From positions 1,984,001 through 2,048,000 of the forward strand of contig JAHRBC010000006.1 in assembly GCA_022702545.1 (NCBI GenBank): a stretch of DNA of 64,000 nt, written 5' to 3'. The DNA comes from Phycomyces nitens (Eukaryota; Mucoromycota; Mucoromycetes; Mucorales; Phycomycetaceae). Shown piece after piece: positions 12,465 to 25,359 of the stretch; positions within the stretch are counted from its first letter, which is position 1, and each line of letters begins with the position of its first letter. The translations under genes were made by a program, and so were the position numbers. The notes under the pieces are model-generated. The model ran no database searches. It worked only from the letters and a program-made list of their open reading frames with translations, and was not told the origin of the DNA.

Positions 12465-15400
12465 ATGGCTAAATCCTCGAGAAATAAGGCAGAAACTGCA
12501 ATGGAAATCGATTCTCAAAAAGAAAGTGACAAGAGCCACGACCATACTCATTCCAAAGATGGTTTCGAACCTCTAAAGCAAGAATATTTCGAAGGAAAGC
12601 ACCTGAGCGAACCTGTCAAGGAAATCAAGGCAAGAACCCCATACAAACAAGATATTATCTAGATTGCATCAAGTTTTGCTTATTTGTAATTATACTTAAT
12701 CCTTGCAGGACAAATGGAAGCTCTTGCCTGCCTTTCTCAGAGTCAAGGGTCTTGTCAAGCAGCACATTGATTCGTTTGATTACTTTATCAATACTGATCT
12801 TCGCAAAATTGTCAAGGCTAATGAAAAGGTTACTTCTGATGTCGATCCCAACTTTTATCTCAAGTAAGGTTGATTTCATAAGATAATCTTGACGATATTA
12901 AAATCAATTCTCATGCTCTTTAAAGATACACTGGCATTCGCGTTGGAATGCCGGAACGTACCGATACCGACGTAGCCAACCGCAGTTACACACCCCACGA
13001 ATGTCGTCTTCGCGATCTTTCTTATTCAGCCAATATTTTTGTCGATGTTGAATACACTCGTGGAAAGCAGATTGTCAAGCGCAGAAACGTTATTATTGGA
13101 CGTATGCCCATCATGTTGCGCTCATCGCATTGTGTTTTGAGAGGAAAGAATGAAGCTGAATTGGCACGCATGAAGGAATGTCCCCTTGATCCTGGTAAAT
13201 ATTATTAATATTTCTTTTTAGTCAGCCTACTAAATATATATATATATACTACAATTGATTAGGCGGTTATTTTGTTGTAAAGGGTACAGAAAAGGTCATT
13301 CTTGTACAGGAACAATTGTCCAAGAATCGTATTATTGTCGATGTGGATAAAAAGGGCAACATTATTGCAAACGTACAGAGGTATGATAATTATTATGCTC
13401 TTGGTTGTTTTCTAAACATTACATTTCTATCCCCCCCTCCCCACCCCTCTAGTTCCACTCACGAACGTAAATCAAAGACGGCAATTTTTGTCAAGCACGG
13501 AAAGATTTACCTGAAGCACAACTCTATTGCTGAAGATGTTCCTGTTGTTGTATTTATGAAGGTAAAAAAAGAATTGATCTTTATCTTTAACAAATGTGTG
13601 TGTGTATATTTATACCGATATATTGGCATAGGCTTTGGGCATTCAATCAGATAGAGAAATTGCCCAGCTTGTTTGTGGCAATGATCACGATCTTCACGAT
13701 GCCTTTGCTATCAACTTGGAAGAAGGTTCCAAATTGCGTGTATTCACACAGATGCAGGCACTGGAATACATTGGATCAAAGGTCAAGGTCAACAGAAAAC
13801 TGGCCACCTATAGAAAAACCCTCGTAAGTCATCTTGGATGCTCTAATGTTTTTGTTTTGTTTTGTTTTTTTGGTATTAATGAATTTCTTTAAAAATATTA
13901 CTAGGCAGAGGAAGCACTCGAAGTGCTGGCAACCGTGATTCTTGCCCACGTACCTGTTGAAAATCTCAACTTCCGTGAAAAGAGCATCTATGCTTCAGTC
14001 ATGATCAGACGTGTGTTGGTTGCCATGGGAGATGAGGTTCAGGTGGATGATCGTGATTATGTTGGTAACAAGAGATTGGAATTGTAAGTTAAAAGTGGTG
14101 TATGACATGGGCATGCTTTGAATTGGCTGCTAAAGGCTTATATCCACTGTGTAGGGCCGGCCAATTGCTCTCGCTTTTGTTTGAAGATTTGTTCAAACGG
14201 TTCAATTCGGATCTAAAGATGAATGCTGATAAGGTTCTCAAGAAGCCCAACCGTACTCAGGAATTCGATATTTTCAACCAGCTCATGCTTCACGGTGATC
14301 ATATCACCAGTGGATTTATCAGAGCCATCTCGACAGGAAATTGGGTCTTGAAGCGTTTCAAGATGGACCGAGCTGGTATCACTCAGGTCCTGTCCCGCCT
14401 GTCTTATATCTCTGCCTTGGGTATGATGACTAGAATCTCGTCTCAATTCGAAAAGACAAGAAAGGTTTCGGGTCCTAGAGCACTTCAGGTAATAAGACGG
14501 TATGATGAATATACAAGTTTTTGACATGTTTATGTATTATCAAATAGCCCTCTCAATGGGGTATGCTTTGTCCCTCTGATACACCCGAAGGAGAAGCATG
14601 TGGTCTTGTAAAGAATTTGGCTCTCATGACACATATTACCACTGACGATGAAGAAGATCCCATTCGAAAGATCGCCTATGCATTGGGTGTAGAAGGTAAT
14701 ATATAAAACATTTGGATCAGTAAAGAAAGGCGAACCTTACACCAGACTCCGCGTGCTTGTCATTTAAATAGATATCAACATGCTCACTGGTGCCGAAATA
14801 TATCAGCCCAACACTTTTGTTGTATTAATGAATGGTGTGATCTTGGGTGTTACCCAGCGCGCCCAAAAGTTTGTCACTGATTTCCGTAGACTTCGAAGAG
14901 CCGGCCGCCTGTCAGAATTCGTTACAGTTTTTGTAAACATTCATCAACGCACCGTCAACCTGTCGTCTGATGGAGGACGTATTTGCCGACCTTTGATTAT
15001 TGTTGAAAAGGGCAAACCCAGAGTTACCCAACAGCATATCAACGTAAGGATCAAATTAACTAAACATACGTTAAACTCAATCTATTTTTGTTATTAGGAT
15101 CTTATTGCAGAGAAGCTCGTCTTTGATGACTTTCTCAAAAAGGGTCTGGTGGAGTATCTGGATGTCAATGAAGAGAGCGATGCCAATATTGCAACCTATG
15201 AAGCAGACATTATTCCTCAAACCACCCATCTTGAAATCGAGCCTTTTACTATTCTTGGTGCTGTAGCTGGTCTGATTCCCTATCCTCATCACAACCAGTC
15301 TCCTCGTAACACGTAAGTTGGTCAAGCTCTGTTTTATACATGTACCAGCATTAATTATGTGATGCCCTGTAGATACCAATGTGCAATGGGTAAACAAGCT

Positions 15401-17020
15401 ATTGGTGCTATTGGTTACAATCAGTTGAATCGTATCGAGACACTTATTTACCTAATGGTCTACCCACAACAACCCATGGTTAAATCAAAGACCATTGAAC
15501 TCATTGGATATGACAAGGTAAAAAAAAAAGGATAAGGATTTGGTCCATATACAATACTTATATTGCTTAGCTTCCTGCCGGTCAAAACGCCACTGTTGCC
15601 GTCATGAGTTATTCTGGTTATGATATTGAAGATGCCCTGGTCCTCAACAAGGTACTTTTAAACAAACCTTTTGATATACGGGATACTCAACTATTAAATG
15701 TATTTATTAGTCGGGTCTCGATCGTGGTTTTGGTCGTTGTCAAGTAATGAGAAAGTATGCCACATTGGTAAAGAGATATCCAAATGCAACGTAAGTGACT
15801 TTAATCCACCGGAAGAGTATCGACACGACAGACTAAATAAACCTCTGTGATTTTGTTTGTGAATAGCCACGACCGTCTGGCAGATCCCCCATCCCAAGAG
15901 TCTGATTTATGGAACCCAAGCTACGAAGCAATTGAACAGGATGGTATTGCTGGTGTGGGTGAGCCCCTTGAGGCAGGCTCGATCTTTGTGAACAAGCAGG
16001 TGCCTACAAGTAGTGGTCTGGACCCTGGTGTTGCCAGCTCTGCACAGACTGTGTCTTACAAGAGCGCTCCTATGAGATACAAATCTCCCCAGACTGGCTA
16101 TGTTGACAAGGTGCTCTTTACAACTACCGAGAGTGACCAAACTTTGATCAAGGTCAACATTCGTCAGACCCGTCGTCCCGAACTTGGAGACAAGTTCTCG
16201 TCTCGTCACGGACAAAAGGGTGTTTGTGGAATCATTGTACAGCAAGAAGACATGCCATTTGCCGATACTGGTGTCTGCCCAGATATTATTATGAACCCTC
16301 ACGGTTTCCCATCTCGAATGACGGTCGGTAAGATGATTGAACTGTTGGCTGGTAAGGCTGGTGTGCTTGCAGGCAAACTGCAGTACGGTACTGCGTTTGG
16401 CGGTTCAAAGGTTGAGGATATGAGTCGCATTTTGATGGACCATGGCTTCAATTACTCTGGAAAGGATTATGTTACATCTGGTGAGTATTTGGTTCCCGTG
16501 TCTTTTGAGCCGTATCTTAATAGTTTTCTATAGGTATTACGGGTGAGCCTCTTTCGGCCTACATTTTCTTTGGACCTATCTATTACCAAAAGTTGAAACA
16601 TATGGTTATGGACAAGATGCACGCCCGTGCTCGGTAAGCTAGTGTGCTGTGGTAATATATATACATATACATATGATCTAACACTGATCATATAGTGGTC
16701 CTCGCGCAACCCTCACACGCCAGCCCACCGAAGGTCGTTCCCGTGATGGTGGTCTTCGTCTGGGAGAGATGGAGCGTGATTGTTTGATTGGTTATGGAGC
16801 AAGTATGCTGCTATTGGAGCGATTGATGATTTCTTCTGATGCCTTTGAGGTATACGTGTGCGATGTGTGTGGCCTTATTGGCTATGCAGGATGGTGTCAG
16901 TATTGTAAGAGTAGCAAGAGCATTAAGAAGATGCAGATACCTTATGCAGCCAAATTGCTATTCCAAGAGCTGATGGCAATGAACATCTCTCCAAGGATGA
17001 TCCTTGAGGATGCCCTTTAA
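12465..17020 (+). CDS. RPC2: RNA polymerase III second-largest subunit (RPC2)
   Basis: This subunit (RET1/RPC128 in yeast, POLR3B in animals) forms part of the active centre of RNA polymerase III, which makes tRNA and 5S rRNA. I read 17 exons: 12465-12629, 12709-12863, 12926-13194, 13263-13380, 13453-13561, 13632-13823, 13905-14083, 14155-14488, 14548-14695, 14772-15043, 15098-15312, 15373-15517, 15571-15651, 15711-15790, 15867-16480, 16534-16633 and 16696-17020. They sum to 3501 nt, or 1166 residues, close to the family length. Hallmarks are [20 protein letters not shown] near the N-terminus, [15 protein letters not shown] in the hybrid-binding region, and a C-terminal zinc site [16 protein letters not shown]. 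The ending RMILEDAL and the CKSSKSIKK context match RPC2 rather than RPB2 or RPA2. The first intron starts with GC, not GT. Confidence 0.96.
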
Positions 17021-18572
17021 AACCACAGGGTCGGACCAAAAAAAAAGATTGGTCAAATTTAGTCATGTTTATATTCTCATAAACCCTTGCTTTTTGCATT
17101 CCTCACAATCTTTAAACTCAATAGACAACTCTAATACAATACAAAGCATACAAAACGATAAATCTCGTGGTAGGTATAAGAAGCTTTGAGATATTGAGAA
17201 AAGGCACGATGGTTGGCTATAATTGTAGTGAGAAATGCATTAGTGATTTTAACAGAAATAAATGTACAAAGAACAACAATTGTTTGAATTCTGAAAAAGA
17301 AGTTCAAGGAAGGGTGTATCCTCTGGTAGACTACCCTTACACCTAGATGTAGGCACTATACGCTTAATGCAATAAAGAAAAATTATCACCAAACTCTGGA
17401 TAAAACATTCAAGGCATATTGGGAAAACAATCAGCAAGTAAACAACAAGTAGGCCCTTGCACAAAATTAATTTTCGATATTGAAGAGAGTATTTGCAAAC
17501 GCCAAGCTTGATATAATGGTATAAAAATCTGGAACGAGAAATGAAAAACTGTCATTTGGAATAATGAATCCTATCTTTCGGTTTACAAGAGAAACAGACG
17601 TGACAATGTCTGGCACTAACCAGAGGCATATAATACAGACTGTCTCACTCTAAACGTTCAAGGAAACAGCCAGTCTATCATGGTTTGAGTGTCTCTGGTC
17701 TTTGTTGATTGAAATATGATTAGGCCAAAGTATGTAGAGATACTGCCCTACAAACGGTTTCAGACATATACCCCTCACATCTCTTTCTTGCTTTAGTTTC
17801 TGTATATCGAGTAAATGAAACTTATATTATGTGTTGACTTGTACCTTGTACTATTGTCGATTTGTATAGCTTGTTGCTTGCTTTCCTCTGTGTCAGTTTA
17901 ACCGTATCCTGACCTTGGATATCAGACCTTAAACCAATATTTTTGGGGAGACTCTGTAAATACTACACATTACATAAATTACGTGATTTCGCAAAGTAGA
18001 GACATCTGTAGTATTGAAAATAGCCACTTCTTTATATTTCAATTCGATTATTTTGTACAAGCAGAAAAAATTAAAGGTTTGAGATTCCAAGTTTTTATTT
18101 TTTCAGTACAATATAACTATGATTTATAGATTATTTCCAAACTACACATCTTGGAGGAACTTGGACTATACTACATTTCAAAAGTGTGCAGGTCTGTGCA
18201 TCTTTATACAAAAAAACGACTCTAGTCCCCTTAATGTATTCCAAAGTGAAATCAAATTGTTTTTGTAGTATAGATTCCTGTTGCCACCCATCAACGTAAA
18301 AGTAGCAAATAAGCAGAACCCCATATTTATTACATGTCCTTGTCGATCTCGCGTCTTGTGGCGAATTCGACTAATAATTGTCCTAAATACCTGCATTTCA
18401 TCGTATGGCTCTATATAGACAAATTCAGCCTTATCCTGGAATAGCCTTGTATTAAAATGATTATTTAACTGTTGATGAAGGTTGGTAAGGACAGACCAAT
18501 GGATCCATTATCTCTCCTTGCTCTTCCAAACTTCATTTATTTCAACATACTGTACATCTAATAGAACCCATA
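17021..18572. other. Intergenic region RPC2-VCX1
   Basis: About 1.55 kb of AT-rich DNA without a gene I can support. It includes one minus-strand open frame (18178-18507) listed separately. No RNA gene is recognised. Confidence 0.5.
18178..18507 (-). other. Unassigned minus-strand open frame
   Basis: An open frame of about 110 codons reads back from about 18507 to a stop at 18178. It includes LFQDKAEFVYIEPYDEMQ and then NLYYKNNLISLWNTL. It has no ATG in its first half, its 5' end abuts the VCX1 leader, and I recognise no family. It could be a chance frame, a gene relic or an exon whose partners I cannot find. Confidence 0.2.
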
Positions 18573-20487
18573 ATGGAATCCAACACGTCTTCCTCAATCC
18601 AATTATACGGCCATTCTTCTTCAAAGTGTCTCTTCCAGGGTTCAACTGAGACCAATATCCAGATCACATCCTCAATATCCCCACGAGAGTCTACCAATGG
18701 TACCACACCCGATCATGCCGTTCACCCACCACAACCAGCTGTTATATTTGCTCCTGATAAGCCAAAAGCATGCTCGTGTGAACCAACACCTGTCCAGGGT
18801 CTATCAGCAATTCTCTTTTCTTCATGGCTAAATCTCCTCTTGATCTTTATTCCTTTTGGGATCACTTCTCATTTTCTGTGGAGCCCAACTGTTACATTTG
18901 TCCTCAATTTTATCTCCATTATTCCATTAGCCAGGATGCTAGGTTTTGTCACCGAAGACATCTCTTTACGGACAGGAGAGGTATGTCCTTCAATTCTGTC
19001 TAGTTCATTACAAGGGGGAAATGAAATTGGGCCTTAGCTTGTGCTTTTATTGATTAGGTTATAGGCGGACTCTTGAATGCTTCCTTTGGAAATGCTGTTG
19101 AGCTGATTATATCCATCATTGCTCTCAAAAAGAACCTTGTGGTAGTCGTACAGGCGTCCATGTTGGGATCAATCATATCCAATCTACTTCTTGTCCTGGG
19201 TATGTGCTTTATCGCCGGTGGTGTTCGGTTTAAGGAGCAATCGTTCAATGTGACAGGTAAAAACCCTCATTCCACACAAATCAGCTCCATCTATGCTTTA
19301 TTTGCTTTTGGAATAACAAGTGTAATGTGCATATATTTGACCTTTCTAACGTCATTCTAATCCCTGTTCTAGTTGCTCAGACATCAGCCTCGCTATTGTT
19401 TATTGCCGTATCTTCACTCGTAATTCCTGCTGCTTTTTACAGCTCTAGCCGAGACTCTCTATCGCCCTTTGATCTCAATCGTGTCATATTGAATATTTCT
19501 CGTGCAACGGCCATCATCTTGCTCATAATTTATTTCTCCTACTTGTATTTTCAAGTAAGTTCAATACCAAGGATATGAATAAAGGGGAGCGTTTATTAGT
19601 TTCTATAATTAAAGGGGGGTTATGTACAAGGAACCAGACTGACGGCAGCCGCGCTATTTTATATATTTATATTTATATTTATATACATTTATATATTGGT
19701 TTTTTGTAGCTAAAATCCCATAACCATCTTGTAAGTCTGGAAAGATTTATGGGCTCTTGGTGCTCACTATTGTTCTAGTTCATTCAATTGCCTTCAGAGG
19801 CATTTAGTGGTCGAAGATCACCCCAGAATGCTCATGATACCGAACGAAATCACTCGGGATCAGGTGGATTTGATGAGGAAGAACAGGAAATACCTCAGAT
19901 GCCTGCATGGTTGGCCATTCTATTGCAAGTTTCTTAAATGATCTCCACACTTGTCCACCCAAACTTATCCTGCCATTATTTCTAGCTTGTTTTTAATAAC
20001 CGTCCTGGTTTCCATTTCAGCCGAGTTTCTTGTATCGGCCATCGAGTCAGTGGTGGAACAGTGGAATATCAGTCAGACCTTTGTTGGTCTTGTACTGCTG
20101 CCCATAGTAGGAAATGCGGCTGAGCACGTATCGGCTGTAACAGTAGCGATCAAGGACAAGGTAAAATTACAAAGCGTGTGCTTAATGGCTGCTAAATCAA
20201 CCATGAAGATGGATCTGGCTCTTGGAATTGCAGTAGGCAGCAGTATGCAGATTGCATTATTTGTCACACCTCTGATGGTCTTGCTTGGCTGGATACTGGA
20301 TGTTGAGATGAGCTTGTTTTTCAATATTTATGAGACTGCGGTGCTGTTTATCTCTGTACTCATGGTGAGCTACCTGATCATGGACGGAAAGAGTAACTGG
20401 CTAGAAGGCATGATGCTCTGTTCTGTGTATATGATTGTAGCCATTAGTTTTTACTATTACCCAGACTCTGTTTCGGGCTTGAAATGA
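18573..20487 (+). CDS. VCX1: Ca2+/H+ antiporter, CAX/VCX1 family
   Basis: A vacuolar-type cation/proton exchanger that would load cytosolic Ca2+ into the vacuole. Exons are 18573-18980, 19058-19256, 19373-19554, 19710-19730, 19779-19924 and 19986-20487. They total 1458 nt, or 485 residues. A hydrophilic N-terminal tail of about 75 residues precedes about 11 hydrophobic segments. The two conserved CAX repeats are visible as [15 protein letters not shown] in the first half and [17 protein letters not shown] in the second. They are separated by an acidic loop ([11 protein letters not shown]) as in the family. Exon 4 is only 21 nt. The intron before the last exon has a GC donor (GCAAGT) at 19925; the GT alternatives nearby break the frame. 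The family assignment is firm; the membrane location is inferred from homologues. Confidence 0.93.
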
Positions 20488-21614
20488 AATCTGGATTTCT
20501 ACAAGTGGTTCTATTGTTTTACACATATCTTGCATAGCTTCATCTCTCATAAAAAAAAAGACACATTTCATTGACTAGAATATCAGCAAATGCTGTACTA
20601 TTAAATTATTTGCAGTATTCCACACAATTCATTAGAATCTATATAATGTGTATGTCCCCACTACTTGCGGTTGTTGCAAAATCTAGACTGATTAGCGACT
20701 TTAACTATTGTTGTCTAGAAGAAGACAAATTTTTTGTCGATAATTGTACAGAATTCAATGTACATGTTTTCTAGTCTTTACGACACTGTCATGTCAATAT
20801 GAGCAATTTCTAAGCCATTGATTTGGACACATGCTTTTTTTTTTTGCTCATTCCCACACAACCAAAAATCCAGTCTCACTTGATAGACTGCCCTTTTTTT
20901 TAAAAGAATTGTTTGACATGGCCATATTCATTTTATCACCAACCAACCTACAAGAAAAATAGGCCAAATAAAGCCAATCTCCCATTGATTCTGGTAAAGA
21001 AGTATATTGGCAAGTCATGACTGCGTTTAAGGTTGCTGCGGAACTATATATTGATCTTGAGTTGCAAATGTAATAATTTTTTGAAAAAGAATCATCCGGA
21101 CACCGGGTTGTACATATTTCCCATATCCTGTTCTTTTTCTCTTTACTACAATTGTTTGGAATACAACCATAAGAACCAATGTTGGTATTTCCAGGTTCGG
21201 ATAGAAAAGTTTAGTTGGATCCATTAGTGTGAAAATGAGGGATATCTATCAGGTTTGCCTGTTACACACCACTCTTTGTGCGTCATAAACCAACACATGG
21301 ATTCGTGAATGTTACCAATTCTGAATACATGTATATTGTATATATATATATATATATATATAAAGCCGATATAAATGTCAATTTTACATTTCATCCTTTT
21401 CACCCGGTTTCATCTAAAGTACATTCTCTTTTTTTCATAAAAACAAAAACAAAAAAAAACATTAATATTATTATTAACATTAACATTAATAATATTATTG
21501 TTACTTGCTTGGTATTCCTTTTTATTCTCTTTGATGAAACCTACTGATATTTTATTAGGCTTGTCGGTGGGTGTCGATGGGACAATTGTTTCTATAGTAT
21601 ATTTTCCCTGACAC
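20488..21614. other. Intergenic region VCX1-CYSTM gene
   Basis: AT-rich flank of about 1.1 kb carrying poly-T runs and a TA dinucleotide run at 21339-21362. No gene or structured RNA seen. The last 200 bases are likely promoter for the CYSTM gene. Confidence 0.5.
21339..21362. repeat. TA dinucleotide repeat
   Basis: Twelve tandem TA units about 250 bases upstream of the CYSTM start codon. Confidence 0.9.
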
Positions 21615-22003
21615 ATGTCTTATTCAAATGCCCACTCAGTTTATGCTCCTCCCCCTGTCATGGTACAGGCAGTACCACAGTACTATATCCACCAACAACA
21701 GCCAGCAGTAGCATATTGTGTTCAGCCTACTCCAGGTATGGGGCTTATTGGCCATCTTGACACTTATTAATAGCGTCAAAGTATACTACTCGCATAATAG
21801 AATGTCGGCTGTGAATCCCCAGAGTGTCCCAGTAGCACAGTATAGTCCTCAAAGGAGTTTCTGGGACTGCCCAGACTGCTGTTGTTTTGGAGGGTAAGTG
21901 GGGAGGATTGGCTGTTGTGTTGACAAGTCTTAATTTGCAACCTAGATTGGCTGCTCTCTGTCTTTGTTGCTGCTGCTGTGAAGACACTTGTCGATGTTGC
22001 TAA
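21615..22003 (+). CDS. CYSTM-type cysteine-rich membrane-tail peptide
   Basis: A small protein of 96 residues from three exons, 21615-21735, 21782-21893 and 21946-22003 (291 nt). The N-terminal part is rich in Pro, Gln, Tyr and Val (MSYSNAHSVYAPPPVM at the start). The C-terminus is a compact cysteine-rich block, CCCFGGLAALCLCCCCCEDT, ending in CRCC. That architecture, a Q/P/Y-rich head followed by a C-terminal CYSTM module, is known in yeast, plants and animals. CYSTM proteins are usually plasma-membrane associated, may be palmitoylated, and are linked to stress tolerance. The second exon needs an AAG acceptor at 21781, because the TAG acceptors nearby shift the frame. The exact middle exon border is therefore tentative, but the cysteine-rich last exon is clear. 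Confidence 0.68.
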
Positions 22004-24115
22004 AGTAGATTTGCATTAATGCTAATAATATTCATAATAATAACAATAATAATAATAATAATAATAATAATAACGACAATAATCAGCAAGGATATAGTCT
22101 GTAATAAAAGGCCATCTTTAGCAAAATTGGCCGGGCTGTACTTGGTTATAATTATCAAGGATGTCCGGAAAAGTGGATACTCGGCCACAATACAGCCACA
22201 AAAAATAAATAAAATGGCCATATATATAAAAAAAGAGCAAAAACTATTAGCCGTTACCCAATATCCAACTACCCAGTGGTTCCTACTGGCTGGCCAATTC
22301 AAATAATAATAATAATGCCTTTCTCAGCCAAAAAATATATAGAATAGTGAAATTTAGTAATATTATTTGCTTATCAAAGCATCTTGGATGATACAAACCA
22401 ACCCTTGCGACTGTGTACAATATTATTAATACATTTATATATATTTATATATTGCAGAAAAAATCATAGTGGCCAAGAAACTCTTGTAAAATATTTTTAA
22501 GGATATATATACACATATATATATAATATGGGGCTCAAAATGGGCTGTAAGAGGGATTGTGACCAATAAAGTCTGGCTCCAACCTTACAGTATCATTGGA
22601 ATCTCAAGAATTGGCAATCTTATTCAACTTGCCACTTTCTGTAATCCTATGGTTCTATCATGCCAAGACAATGATTCCAGGGCAAAGACGGTCAACAATT
22701 ACAATTACAAACCATCTAATATGGCCCCTGAATAGGAAACCAGTCTACAGGTCCATGCGACATTAATGATCATAGCTTCCAAGCAATCCTTTGAGGATTT
22801 TGTGTCCAGGCAATTTGATGGCTGATAAGCTATTTTATTTATTGTTTTATAGCATAAAAATAATAATCTGGTATCCTTTGAGAGGTTAGTTGCCAACACT
22901 AATTAATTATCTTGCTCTCTCTTTTCTTTTTTATTAATTCATCGTCATTTCCACTGATTTTTACCACTGTGTTTGATAGTGTCATCATATGATGAAAAAG
23001 ACGTGGTCTTTAATATATGATATAATAGAGAATAGCACAAAATAAGGTCAATCATCTGTAATATCGAGGGTTTCTTCCGGTCGAATCGGGACTCGCTTTT
23101 GTTACTCAATAAAAAATAAAAGTGCTGTTTTCATTCTCATTAGCCCCAAAACTTTCGCTAATATCCAGACGCCTTGATTTTATATACACACATCTTGTCT
23201 TGAATAAAATCTATTGTCCAAGGATTATGGGGTGTAAATATCTCTAATAATAAAGGCCATGATGACCCTTGACTTCTTGGCCCTTGTGCCACCCATTGGC
23301 TTTCAAAGGATGGACGGATTGCATGCAAATATTAAAGGGAATATAGGGCACCAGGTTGGCTCTGGGTCTGTTTGGCAATAAGAAAAAAAAAAGTCCAAGG
23401 ATGTTGGTTGGTTGGGGGGCGTCAATGACATGTGAATATGGTCTCCATGGCAAATTGAATATATATGTGCCTTGAGCGATTTTTTTTCTGTTTTAAAAAA
23501 GGGTTAAAGAATATTACACACTTTATGCCAAAATGTTTGGTGCCTCGGATTTACTCTCTGCATATCATGTGCCAGAATTCACCCCACAAAAAAAGTTTAA
23601 CTTGTAGCACACCAGGCTTCTATTGATTGTGAATTGACAGCAATTGCAGGCCATTTACCATGAATTATTGTAGGCACCCAATTCACATACACCAATTGTC
23701 TATGGTGAGAGATGGCTGGAATGACCCAGGATCAGGCAACTTGCCTATTAAAGTAATGAGTTTTCTGTATAAACCTGGCATATTTCATCGTAATTCGTAT
23801 ATTTCTGACCAAAAATTCTGTTTCAATAGAAGTTGAAACAAAAGGGATAAAATAAAATAAAAAGAAAGAAAATGCGCTCATGAGAATCGATATACACATG
23901 ACTGGTATTCTTCTTTGCGCACTAGTAATAAAATAATAATAAAATAAAAACCATATGTACTTTATTTTATTTTTGTTTGTGTAAACAAGATGCCAATAAG
24001 AATAACCATGTTGTCTTTAAATGGATTTTGATTGTCCGCATGTTCATAAAAGGGGCAGCCTCCAAAGGCTCTCTTCTGCTTTATCTCCCTTTTTCAAACT
24101 CTTGTTCTGGTTCTA
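22004..24115. other. Intergenic region, 2.1 kb
   Basis: AT-rich DNA with trinucleotide and TA/TATT microsatellites (for example 22021-22074) and poly-A/T runs. Only short open frames without recognisable content. A T-arm-like string near 23080 was examined for a tRNA and rejected. The final 200 bases before 24116 are likely promoter for the hydrolase gene. Confidence 0.5.
22021..22074. repeat. ATA/TAA trinucleotide repeat
   Basis: Interrupted ATA/TAA trinucleotide run just after the CYSTM stop codon, probably in its 3' untranslated region. Confidence 0.85.
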
Positions 24116-25359
24116 ATGGCAAATCTTCAGTCTATTCTCAGAGAGAGCGGCCATGTAGCCGTGGCAGCCAAGCGGGAATCTGCTGCTGTGAATCTCTACT
24201 ATGAGATGTATGGCTATGGAGAAGAGAAAGTGCTGTTGGTGATGGGTAATTGAACTAATGGGCCAAGTATTGGATCCTAAAGCACTTGTTTAATTTCACA
24301 GGCCTCTCTACACCTTGCCAGGCATGGGATAATCAGGTACGGTATCAAATAACCATTATATGGAAATGAAAAATATAAAGAGATAATGCTTTGTGTAAGC
24401 CGGAATATCGGCTGAGTCATGTATTTTCCCTCTAGATCAAGTTTCTTACCCAGACTGGCAAATTCACTGTACTCACGATCGATAACCGTGGAATGGGACA
24501 CTCTGGTAAGAAACACCACTATATAATATATTATCACCAAGCTCACCATATTGTCAAGATGCACCTGTTGGCCTCTACACGTAATAAGGACCCAATCATC
24601 GACCTCTTCTTCTTTAACATTTTTTCTTTTATTTTTAATAGGACAAAGCAAATGGCCGCAGACACGATTGATATCCTCGATCACTTTGGGTGGACTTCAA
24701 ACGTCCATGTCAATGGAGTATCCATGGGCGGCATGATTTCCCTGGAACTTGTACACTCTCAGCCAGAGCGCTTTGCTTCCCTCACCCTGACCAGCACAAC
24801 CGCCACATTCAACATCCCCACTGTAAGTACAGCCTATGAACAAGACATGCCACTAACCTTGCAGTGGAGAGCTGTTACCACAATCTCCAACCTTGCCCTC
24901 TTGTCAAACGATCCAAAGACAAGAGTGAGCGTCATAGTTGAACTGCTTTATCCCAAAGAATGGCTGGCTGGCAAACCATCAGACCCTACCCTTGGCTTCA
25001 ACACCAACCGCGACATGGCATCCAATCGCCTGGTTGAGCATGCCAAGCTGTCTAAACAGCAGACATTACATGGACACATTGGCCAAGTATCGGCCTGTAT
25101 GCGCCACTATGTTTCCGACAAGAGACTCTTGTATATCAGGAACAATGGTCCACCTGTGCTGATCATGACCGGCACCTGGGATAACCTTGTGAGACCTCGT
25201 TATTCTCATCTAATGCACAAGGTACTCGGTGGCCATCTCGAGGTGTTTAATGGCAGTGGACATGCCCTTCCTGAAGAGCAGGTCGAAAAGTACAACAACC
25301 TGTTTTTGGAGCACATGAATGCTGCCACCCTAAACAAATCTGTTCCTGCCAATCTCTAA
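24116..25359 (+). CDS. Alpha/beta hydrolase fold protein
   Basis: A serine hydrolase of the alpha/beta fold; the substrate cannot be named. Exons are 24116-24245, 24302-24336, 24436-24505, 24559-24580, 24642-24822 and 24865-25359. They sum to 933 nt, or 310 residues. The nucleophile elbow is GVSMG (VNGVSMGGMISLEL). The likely acid is the Asp in GTWDNLV and the catalytic His is in GSGHALPE. An oxyanion/cap lead-in, DNRGMGHSDAPVGLYTTKQM, is restored only if a 22-nt microexon (24559-24580) is included; without it the frame is lost. The intron at 24823-24864 is 42 nt, divisible by three and free of stops, so retention would give a 324-residue form. The intron has a GTAAGT donor, a CTAAC branch-like site and a TTGCAG acceptor. 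Confidence 0.88.

Noticed and set aside
23075..23100. A T-arm-like hairpin (tccg-gtcgaat-cgga) suggesting a tRNA
   Set aside because: Position 54 of the loop is G instead of T, and no matching acceptor stem or anticodon arm could be found upstream.
22004..24115. Mobile element remnants in the AT-rich spacer
   Set aside because: No terminal inverted or long direct repeats, no transposase-like or reverse-transcriptase-like reading frame on either strand.
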